Assembly (NCBI GenBank): GCA_905479905.1
Contig: CAJQOK010000220.1
Location: 1-5,103, forward strand
Direction of reading: 5' to 3'
DNA from: an uncultured Aliterella sp.
Lineage (GTDB): Bacteria > Cyanobacteriota > Cyanobacteriia > Cyanobacteriales > Chroococcidiopsidaceae
Length of the DNA: 5,103 nucleotides
The notes beneath the pieces were generated by a model. That model made no database searches and was not told the DNA's origin. It saw only the letters and a program-made list of their open reading frames with translations. Shown piece after piece: positions 1 to 5,103 of the stretch. The translations under genes were made by a program, and so were the position numbers. Position 1 is the first letter of the stretch; the number at the start of each line of letters is the position of its first letter.

Positions 1-5
1 AAAAA

Positions 6-470
6 ATGTCTAGAACCGTTGCTGATGCGATGACTCCTACGCCCATCGTTGTTAAGCCCCAAACTCCCCTAAATGAGGCTATCAAAATTTTGGCAGAGCG
101 CCGAATTAGTGGGCTTCCTGTCGTTGGAGAAGACGATCGCTTGGTTGGGATTCTCTCGGAAACTGACTTAATGTGGCAAGAAGCTGGTGTTACCCCTCCC
201 GCCTATATTATGTTTCTCGATAGCGTGATTTTTCTGCAAAATCCTGCCACTTACGAACGCGACTTACACAAGGCTTTAGGGCAAACTGTAGGCGAAGTTA
301 TGAGTAAAAATCCTTTGAGTATTGCTGCCGATAAACCCCTAAAAGCCGCCGCTCAATTGCTACACGATCGCGATATCCGGCGATTACCTGTAGTTGATGG
401 CAATAAGCTCGTAATTGGCATCTTGACTCGCGGTGATATTGTCCGCGCTATGGCTGCAAATCAAGACTAA
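6..470 (+). CDS. Tandem CBS-domain protein (stand-alone CBS pair)
   Basis: A 154-residue protein made almost entirely of two CBS motifs, about residues 3-57 and 94-150. Each motif ends in the classic strand-turn signature: GILSETD at 48-54 and GILTRGD at 138-144, whose Ser/Thr and Asp normally contact the ribose and phosphate of bound adenosine nucleotides. A linker of about 35 residues (58-92) separates them and carries a hydrophobic stretch around YIMFLDSVIFLQNP. There is no signal peptide or membrane segment, so the protein should be cytosolic. CBS pairs of this kind sense AMP, ADP, ATP or SAM and regulate partner proteins; similarly built plant CBSX proteins act on thioredoxins, but the partner here is unknown. 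The ATG at base 6 is chosen because MSRTVADAMTP is a typical start for the family; only five upstream bases are visible, so no ribosome binding site can be judged. The HEAT-repeat gene follows after 26 nt, suggesting one transcript. Confidence 0.93.
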   Translation: MSRTVADAMTPTPIVVKPQTPLNEAIKILAERRISGLPVVGEDDRLVGILSETDLMWQEAGVTPPAYIMFLDSVIFLQNPATYERDLHKALGQTVGEVMSKNPLSIAADKPLKAAAQLLHDRDIRRLPVVDGNKLVIGILTRGDIVRAMAANQD

Positions 471-496
471 ATTATCCTTTTAACCATACAAATTAA

Positions 497-1159
497 ATGA
501 CTGCTAATTCTGAATCTATTAAGCAAAGGCTCACTTCCGAAGACTTGGGCGAAAGATTACGGGCGGTAAATCAAATTCGCGAACTAGAAGATAAAAAAAT
601 TGCTTTTGAATTGATCCAAATTGCCACAAGCGATCGCAACACCCGCGTTCGTTACGCGGCGGTAAGTCAAATGGATACTTTGGGCGGACAAGATTTACAA
701 AAATCCCTAGAATTGTTGCGCGAAAGGCTGCACAATGACCCCGAACCCGACGTACAAGCCGCCGCCGCCGATTGTTTGGGCGCTTTGAAACTTACTGAGG
801 CTTTTGAAGACTTGCAACAACTCTATTACAGCACTCCTGAATGGCTAGTAAAGTTTAGTATTGTGGCAACTTTAGGCGAACTTGGCGATCCGCGCTCCTT
901 TGATTTGCTGAGTGAAGCCCTACAATCGGATAACGATCTAGTCCAAACGGCGGCGATTAGCTCTTTGGGAGAATTGGGCGAAAGCCGTGCTGTAGAACTA
1001 TTAGTTCCCTATGCGACAAATTCTGACTGGCAAATTCGCTATCGGGTTGTTCAAGCTATGAATAATTTGGGCGGCGATCGCGCTCGTGCTACTTTAGCAG
1101 CCTTGGCAAAAGATGACGTAGAAGCTGTAGCTACTGAAGCCCAAAGCTATTTAACGTAA
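497..1159 (+). CDS. nblB: HEAT-repeat protein, NblB-like phycobilisome degradation factor
   Basis: A 220-residue all-helical repeat protein. About five to six HEAT-type helical pairs recur roughly every 31 residues; conserved second-helix segments are seen near 49-63 (RVRYAAVSQMDTLG), 84-98 (DVQAAAADCLGAL), 116-130 (VKFSIVATLGELG), 147-161 (VQTAAISSLGELG) and 178-192 (IRYRVVQAMNNLG). Length and overall pattern fit cyanobacterial NblB, which belongs to the same HEAT-repeat group as the CpcE/CpcF-type bilin lyases. NblB is needed for phycobilisome breakdown under nutrient starvation, probably acting on phycobilin-bearing subunits. The family assignment comes from recalled resemblance, not an alignment, and other bilin-lyase-like HEAT proteins look similar, so the symbol is tentative. 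There is no clear Shine-Dalgarno sequence before the ATG, which is common in cyanobacteria. No signal peptide or membrane helix is present. The gene lies 26 nt after the CBS gene and is followed by a strong hairpin at 1185-1210. Confidence 0.85.
   Translation: MTANSESIKQRLTSEDLGERLRAVNQIRELEDKKIAFELIQIATSDRNTRVRYAAVSQMDTLGGQDLQKSLELLRERLHNDPEPDVQAAAADCLGALKLTEAFEDLQQLYYSTPEWLVKFSIVATLGELGDPRSFDLLSEALQSDNDLVQTAAISSLGELGESRAVELLVPYATNSDWQIRYRVVQAMNNLGGDRARATLAALAKDDVEAVATEAQSYLT
630..637. repeat. HIP1 octamer GCGATCGC
   Basis: This is an exact copy of the palindromic HIP1 octamer, inside the HEAT-repeat gene. HIP1 is highly over-represented in many cyanobacterial genomes and supports the cyanobacterial origin of the window. 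Confidence 0.9.
1074..1081. repeat. HIP1 octamer GCGATCGC
   Basis: This is a second exact HIP1 copy in the HEAT-repeat gene, near its 3' end. Seven-base partial copies (CGATCGC) also occur in the CBS gene at 134-140 and 365-371. Confidence 0.9.
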
Positions 1160-1253
1160 TTTAACTCAAAGAATCTATCATCCCTAGAGACATTTCCTAA
1201 AATGTCTCTACTGCAAGGTTCTTTAACTCAAATTCGATTGCCCTAGAGGGATT
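1160..1253. repeat. Degenerate direct repeat flanking the hairpin
   Basis: TTTAACTCAAA occurs exactly at 1160-1170 and again at 1222-1232. In both places it is followed, after 11 and 8 nt respectively, by an exact CCCTAGAG (1182-1189 and 1241-1248). The two units are offset by about 60 bp and diverge between the shared blocks. This looks like an old short tandem duplication around the downstream end of the HEAT-repeat gene. Only the first copy carries the full hairpin arm. Confidence 0.45.
1185..1210 (+). terminator. Perfect 11-bp hairpin after the HEAT-repeat gene, terminator candidate
   Basis: TAGAGACATTT (1185-1195) and AAATGTCTCTA (1200-1210) are exact reverse complements separated by the 4-nt loop CCTA. 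The hairpin starts 25 nt after the HEAT-repeat stop codon, which is a natural place for transcript termination or 3'-end protection. It is not a textbook intrinsic terminator: the bases after it (CTGCAAGGTTCTTT) lack a T-run and the stem is only moderately GC-rich. It may instead be a processing or stabilising stem-loop. The structure is certain from the sequence; the role is inferred. Confidence 0.55.
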
Positions 1254-1350
1254 AACTTTAGGGTTAGTTATGGATATTTGCGAGCAGTATCGTTAGAAAA
1301 CTCAGTAATTAGCTATAAATTTTGCTGTATTAAAGTGATATTTTTGCATC

Positions 1351-1366
1351 TATCTTTAGAAAGATA
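1351..1366. repeat. Short palindrome TATCTTT-AG-AAAGATA
   Basis: Two exact 7-bp reverse-complement arms are separated by two bases in the AT-rich intergenic stretch and followed by ATTTT. It could be an operator-like dyad or chance in AT-rich DNA. No second copy was seen, and no regulator is implied. Confidence 0.35.
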
Positions 1367-1379
1367 ATTTTCACTGATT

Positions 1380-1412
1380 GTAGTTAGGCTATTTGGATTA
1401 TTGCCAACCTAC
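1380..1412. repeat. Imperfect inverted repeat
   Basis: GTAGTTAGGC (1380-1389) can pair with GCCAACCTAC (1403-1412) at 8 of 10 positions around a 13-nt loop. It may be a degraded remnant of a dispersed cyanobacterial repeat or a fortuitous stem-loop. The mismatches and lack of a T-run argue against a terminator. Confidence 0.3.
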
Positions 1413-1457
1413 GATAGCGATTCCTGGGATTACTGTTAAAAATAAAATTTACGAAGT

Positions 1458-1465
1458 GCGATCGC
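1458..1465. repeat. HIP1 octamer GCGATCGC
   Basis: This is an exact HIP1 copy in the non-coding stretch upstream of the kinase remnant. Confidence 0.9.
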
Positions 1466-2546
1466 TCTTTAGTTTATTAAGATATCCGAGAATGCGATCT
1501 CCAAGGGGTTATTCTCAAAGTGCTAAAGCTTGACTATCCCTTGCCAGTTATAAGCAAGAATACGATTTTACAAAGCCGATCATCGCCCTTGTCACATTGA
1601 ACTTTTAGAGCAATTTCAAGCTAGGGCTTATGTTATTGTGCCAATTTTGATTGGTGATCAGCTTTGGGGTTTACTAGCAGCTTATCAAAACTCTAGACCT
1701 CTTCACTGGCAATCAATAGAGGTAAACTAGCAAGTTCAAATTGGCGAACAATTTGGCGTAGCCGTCCAACAAGTAGAACTCCTAACAGCAATGCAGGTGG
1801 AAATTACTGAGCGCCAGCGAGCAGAGACAGCGTTACGACAAGAACAAAAGTATCGCAGCATTTTTGAGAATGCCTCTGAAGGCATTTTTCAGACTACTTC
1901 TGATGGACATTACCTCAACGCTAATCCTGCTTTGGCAGAGAGCTTTGGCTATGTCTCACCAGAGGAACTAATTGAGAAACTCACTGACATAAAGCGTCAA
2001 CTTTATGTCGATCCTAACCGTCGTACAGAGTTTGTCCGCTTGATGCAGAAGGACAAACTCGTGTCAGAGTTTGAGTCTCAGGTCTATCGCCAAGATGGTA
2101 GGGTGATCTGGATTTCTGAGAATGCCCAGGCTGTTTATAGCACCAACGAAACCCTATTGTACTATGAAGGGTTTGTCGAAGATATTACAGAACGCAAGCA
2201 GGCGGCAGCAGACATTCGCAACGTTTTGGAGAAAGAAAAAGAACTCAATGAACTTAAATCCCATTTTGTGACCATGACATCCCACGAGTTCCGCACCCCT
2301 TTAAGCACAATATTGTCTTCTGCTGAGATATGACAACGTTACAACCATAAGTTGACGGAAGAGAAAAAGCTTCATCACCTGGAAGGCATTCAAGTAACAG
2401 TCAAAAATATGACTCAGCTATTAGATGATGTGCTGCTAATTGGTAAAGCCGCAGCAGGAAAACTAGGGTGCAACCCTGCACCACTTGAGCTTGTATAATT
2501 TTGCCGCAATCTAGTCGAAGAAATGCAAATCAGTACTAACACCCAT

Positions 2547-2554
2547 GCGATCGC
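2547..2554. repeat. HIP1 octamer GCGATCGC
   Basis: This is an exact HIP1 copy in the kinase remnant, between the HisKA and HATPase parts. It is the last HIP1 site in the window; none occurs in 2555-5103. Confidence 0.9.
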
Positions 2555-2924
2555 CTTTAGTCCTCACGTACAATCTACTTATGCTTGTATGGATGAGAAA
2601 TTGCGGCGACACATCTTGAGTAATTTGCTCTCGAACGCCATTAAATATTCACCCTCTGGTGGTCTTGTTAAATTTGACCTAATTTGTAAACAAGAAGAAG
2701 CAATTTTTAGCGTTCAAGATCGGGGCATTGGTATTCCCAGGGCTGACCAAGGCAATTTATTTGAGTCCTTTCATCGAGCTACCAATGTTGGCACTATTTC
2801 AGGGACAGGACTAGGGCTAGCGATAGTCAAAAAATCTGTAGACTTACATCGTGGCAAGATCGCAGTCGAGAGTGAAGTTGAAATTGGCACTACTTTTACT
2901 GTCACTATTCCATCGCAGAACTGC

Positions 2925-2928
2925 GGAG
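2925..2928 (+). promoter_or_regulatory. Ribosome binding site GGAG deciding the regulator start
   Basis: GGAG lies six nucleotides before the ATG at 2935, inside the 3' end of the kinase frame. Together with the protein beginning MKTILVIEDE, a normal receiver-domain start, it fixes 2935 as the initiation codon rather than the in-frame ATG at 2851. It also allows the regulator to be translated without readthrough of the broken kinase. Confidence 0.75.
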
Positions 2929-2934
2929 CAACAA

Positions 2935-4680
2935 ATGAAAACAATTCTTGTGATCGAAGATGAAAAAACACTAAGGACTAACATTGTCCAGATTCTTGAA
3001 TTTGAGGATTTTGTAACTATTGAAGCTAACAATGGTTTTTTGGGCATTAAATTAGCTCAAAAACCTCTGCCCGATTTAATTCTTTGCGATGTGATCATGC
3101 CGAAAATTGATGGCTATAGCGTACTAGCTGCGTTACGCCAAAACCCAACTACTGCTAGTATTCCCTTCATTTTTACTACAGCTAAAGCAAGCAAAGCCGA
3201 CTTCCGTCAAGGGATGAATTTGGGAGCAGATGACTATCTTATTAAGCCAATTACCGCAGACGAACTCCTAAGTGCAATTTCTACTCGCTTTGAAAGACAA
3301 GCAACTCTTTCCCAAAGTTGTATCGCTGAACTTAAGCAGGCTGAAGAACAACTGCACCATCTAATTCACTACGATAGTTTAACAAACCTACCTAACCAAT
3401 TTTTGTTACGAGAACAACTTAATCAATTAATAATTGAAGCTGATTATGAAGACCGACTGATACCAATTTTTATAGTTCAATTAGATCGACTCGATCAGAT
3501 TAATAATGTTTTAGGACATTTAGCGGGAGATTTGTTACTCAAAGCTGTAGCTCAGAGATTAGTAATCTGTCTAGGCAAAAATCAAACTGTAGCTCGGTTA
3601 CAAGCAAAGCAATTTGCAATTCTTTTAGAAACTGTTAAGCAAAAACAAGAAATAGTTAACGTAGCTCAAGATATCATCCAGAGTTTATCTCAATCTTTCA
3701 TCCTAAAAAACCAGGAAGTTTTTATTACTGCTAATATTGGTATTGCTATCTATCCTTTTGATAGTAAAGATACAATTACGCTGCTCAAATCTGCCAATAT
3801 AGCCGTTAATTTTGCTAGAAAGCAAACATCAAATGGTTATCAATTTTACAATAAAGCAATTGACAAACGTTGTGCCAATACATTCCTATTAGATACAGAC
3901 TTACATTATGCTTTAGAGCGAAAAGAACTCCAACTTTACTATCAACCCCAAGTTGAGCTACAAACAGGAACAATTGTTGGCGCAGAAGCATTGTTACGCT
4001 GGTATCATCCAGACAAAAGTATAATTTCCCCATTGGATTTTATTCCTATAGCAGAAAAAAATGGTTTAATAATTCCTATTACTGAATGGGTATTGATGAC
4101 TGCCTGTAAACAAAATAAAACTTGGCAAACAGCAGGTTTTCCTCCTTTACGAGTAGCAGTTAATTTGTCAGGTCATTACTTCAGTAAGCCAGATTTTAGC
4201 AAAAGATTATTTTTTATTATAAAACAAGTTAATTTGCAACCAAAATACTTAGAATTAGAGCTTCCTGAGAGTATTTTTATCAAAGATACAGAGTCGGTAA
4301 ACTTAATATTAAAAAAAATGCAATCTTTAAGAATTCAAATAGCAATTGACGATTTCGGCACTGAGTATTCATCTCTTAACTATTTAAATAAATTTTCTTT
4401 TAACACGCTGAAGATAGACAGTTGCTTTGTTACTGGTATTGTAAATGATGCACAAGCCGCAGCCCTGACAACAGCAATTATTCAGATGGCACGTAGTATG
4501 AGTCTAAAAACGGTTGCTGAGGGTGTAGAAACCGAGGCTGAACTTTCTTTTCTTAGACAACAAAGGTGTGATGAGATTCAAGGCTATCTATTTAGCCGTC
4601 CACTGCCAGTTATAGAATTTACCAAATTGCTTGCTAGGGGTAAGTCGCTACTATCTTCTTCTATTACGTTAAATGAATAA
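2935..4680 (+). CDS. Response regulator with REC, degenerate GGDEF and EAL domains (probable c-di-GMP phosphodiesterase)
   Basis: A 581-residue cytosolic regulator. The receiver domain (about 1-120) is complete: acidic residues E8, D9 and E10, phospho-acceptor D52 in LILCDVIMP, T82 and K104 in IKP. A short coiled linker (about 121-143) leads to a GGDEF-like domain (144-305, HYDSLTNLPN at 145-154), whose signature reads RLQAKQF (221-227) where active enzymes have RLGGDEF, so it should not make c-di-GMP. The EAL domain (about 315-570) keeps the catalytic set: Q337, EAL at 351-353, N410, E442, D472-D473, K493, E529 and Q549. Two loop changes are seen: ELPES for the usual ELTES (442-446) and DFGTEYSS for DFGTGYSS (473-480). 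The likely role is phosphorylation-controlled hydrolysis of c-di-GMP to pGpG, possibly with GTP binding to the dead GGDEF domain as a modulator. The in-frame ATG at 2851 would add 28 residues of kinase overlap and is rejected. The cognate kinase just upstream is broken, so phosphorylation would need another donor. Confidence 0.92.
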   Translation: MKTILVIEDEKTLRTNIVQILEFEDFVTIEANNGFLGIKLAQKPLPDLILCDVIMPKIDGYSVLAALRQNPTTASIPFIFTTAKASKADFRQGMNLGADDYLIKPITADELLSAISTRFERQATLSQSCIAELKQAEEQLHHLIHYDSLTNLPNQFLLREQLNQLIIEADYEDRLIPIFIVQLDRLDQINNVLGHLAGDLLLKAVAQRLVICLGKNQTVARLQAKQFAILLETVKQKQEIVNVAQDIIQSLSQSFILKNQEVFITANIGIAIYPFDSKDTITLLKSANIAVNFARKQTSNGYQFYNKAIDKRCANTFLLDTDLHYALERKELQLYYQPQVELQTGTIVGAEALLRWYHPDKSIISPLDFIPIAEKNGLIIPITEWVLMTACKQNKTWQTAGFPPLRVAVNLSGHYFSKPDFSKRLFFIIKQVNLQPKYLELELPESIFIKDTESVNLILKKMQSLRIQIAIDDFGTEYSSLNYLNKFSFNTLKIDSCFVTGIVNDAQAAALTTAIIQMARSMSLKTVAEGVETEAELSFLRQQRCDEIQGYLFSRPLPVIEFTKLLARGKSLLSSSITLNE

Positions 4681-4805
4681 AGCTTATTGCTAATTAAGTA
4701 AAACACATCAAAATTATAGGTAATGAAATTTGTATATTTTTTGCTAAATGAAGTATCTCTATATTCAAAAACGGGAATTATCTAATTAAGATATTAAATA
4801 TTTAT

Positions 4806-5103
4806 ATGAAAAATGCCATAAAAACAAACCAACAAATTCACCATCTTTTAGTAATTAAAGATAAACAAGGAAAACGTGTAATTAAGTTAGAAGATAGTAC
4901 TTGTTCAATTGGTCGCGATTCAACAAACGCTATTGTGCTGCACTCTAAATTGGTTTCCCGCCAGCACGCTATTTTACTACGGATATCAATTCCTGAAACT
5001 GCCAGTTACTCCTTTCGGCTAATTGATGGCAACTTACAGGGAGACAGAAGTACCAATGGCATTATTATCAATGGGCAACGTTGTTTCTCCCATGACCTCA
5101 AAC
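4806..5103 (+). CDS. FHA-domain protein, 3' end beyond the window
   Basis: The frame is open from ATG 4806 to the window edge (99 codons visible). It encodes a forkhead-associated domain starting near residue 13. Phosphothreonine-binding signatures are in place: GR at 36-37 (SIGRD), SRQH at 51-54, and STNG at 82-85 followed by ING at 88-90. The segment FRLIDGNLQG (70-79) is typical of a common cyanobacterial FHA group. FHA domains bind phosphothreonine peptides and usually link Ser/Thr-kinase signalling to a partner. In cyanobacteria they occur alone or fused to GGDEF/EAL, cyclase or kinase modules; what follows here cannot be seen. No ribosome binding site is evident. The 125-nt gap after the EAL gene is very AT-rich and shows no convincing terminator or promoter, so co-transcription with the regulator is undecided. 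A second ATG at 4813 is in another frame and stops after two codons. Confidence 0.85.
   Translation, partial: MKNAIKTNQQIHHLLVIKDKQGKRVIKLEDSTCSIGRDSTNAIVLHSKLVSRQHAILLRISIPETASYSFRLIDGNLQGDRSTNGIIINGQRCFSHDLK

Larger units (their letters stand above)
1211..1553. other. Intergenic stretch with no recognisable gene
   Basis: About 340 bases in which I found no credible open reading frame on the plus strand and no RNA gene. It is AT-rich, with stop codons scattered in all three plus frames. It contains a short exact inverted repeat at 1351-1366, an imperfect inverted repeat at 1380-1412 and one HIP1 site. The 3' end, from about 1531, may hold decayed kinase sequence: SYKQ is readable in one frame at 1546-1557 and RIRF continues in the next frame from 1557, resembling a YxQGRIR-type stretch of cyanobacterial GAF domains. 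A promoter for the downstream kinase-regulator pair would be expected here, but no -35/-10 pair is convincing. Confidence 0.5.
1554..2963 (+). pseudogene. Broken sensor histidine kinase (GAF remnant-PAS-HisKA-HATPase)
   Basis: A single frame encodes most of a hybrid-free sensor kinase but is cut by TAG at 1728-1730, TGA at 2331-2333 and TAA at 2496-2498. In order it shows the C-terminal part of a phytochrome-like GAF domain (1554-1785, with HIELLEQFQARAYVIVPI and GLLAAYQN), a coiled linker, a PAS/PAC domain (1851-2201, YRSIFENASEGIF to EDITERKQ), the HisKA H-box SHEFRTPL with the phospho-acceptor His codon at 2283-2285, and a HATPase domain with N-box NLLSNAIKYS (Asn at 2634), DRGIGIP (Asp at 2718) and GTGLGLA (from 2802). 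The 5' part of the GAF domain and any start are missing, with a likely frameshift near 1557. Two sub-frames remain open, 1791-2333 (180 residues, PAS plus H-box) and 2523-2963 (146 residues, ATPase), but neither has a good ribosome binding site. Its tail overlaps the response regulator by 29 nt, marking the two as an original sensor-regulator pair. Sequencing error or a functional split kinase are less likely alternatives. Confidence 0.85.

Noticed and set aside
1241..1264. Second terminator hairpin CCCTAGAGGG or CCCTA...TAGGG
   Set aside because: The arms are only four to five bases long with no T-run, so they are better explained as part of the degenerate direct repeat.
1728..2498. Stop-codon readthrough, selenocysteine or an alternative genetic code in the kinase
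   Set aside because: The three interruptions use three different stop codons while neighbouring genes end normally with TAA. No selenocysteine context is apparent and the 5' end of the gene is also lost, so decay is simpler.
2851..2934. In-frame ATG at 2851 giving a regulator 28 residues longer
   Set aside because: The extra residues come from the alternate frame of the kinase ATPase tail and are not part of a receiver domain. The ATG at 2935 has a GGAG at proper spacing and gives a standard receiver start.
2771..3047. Minus-strand open frames of 66 and 67 residues
   Set aside because: They lie antisense to the kinase tail and the regulator start, have no recognisable domain, and are explained as shadows of the plus-strand genes.
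3815..4033. Minus-strand open frame of 72 residues
   Set aside because: It is antisense to the conserved EAL region, has no recognisable family, and is a shadow of a strongly supported gene.
4681..4805. Promoter or terminator between the EAL and FHA genes
   Set aside because: The tract is so AT-rich that TATA-like and TTGNNN-like strings occur by chance; no pair has good spacing, and possible stems are only about four base pairs.

Overview
The window comes from a cyanobacterium. The octamer GCGATCGC (HIP1, a hallmark of many cyanobacterial genomes) occurs four times. The protein families are also cyanobacterial: an NblB-type HEAT-repeat protein linked to phycobilisomes, a phytochrome-class GAF remnant, and a cyanobacterial-style FHA protein. 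The genus cannot be fixed from this sequence. All recognised genes are on the plus strand.

Left part (6-1159): a tandem CBS-domain protein is followed after 26 nt by a HEAT-repeat protein of the NblB type. They look like a two-gene transcription unit, and a perfect 11-bp-stem hairpin lies 25 nt after the second stop. Bases 1211-1553 hold no gene I can recognise, only weak inverted repeats and one HIP1 site.

Middle part (1554-2963): a broken sensor histidine kinase. One reading frame gives the end of a GAF domain, a PAS domain, the HisKA H-box and the HATPase domain, but it is cut by three nonsense codons, one each of TAG, TGA and TAA. The signature motifs remain readable and the frame is otherwise kept, so the damage looks recent. 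The 5' end of the kinase is missing or unrecognisable.

Right part (2935-5103): overlapping the kinase tail by 29 nt is an intact response regulator with REC, GGDEF and EAL domains, started by its own Shine-Dalgarno-like GGAG. Its GGDEF active site is degenerate and its EAL catalytic residues are kept, so it most likely degrades cyclic di-GMP. After a 125-nt AT-rich gap comes the start of an FHA-domain protein that runs off the window.

Originally the kinase and regulator probably formed a two-component system converting a sensory input into lower c-di-GMP. As it stands the regulator looks orphaned. I found no mobile element, RNA gene, CRISPR array or clearly new system. The most notable signals are the multiply interrupted but otherwise well-preserved kinase and its intact partner.
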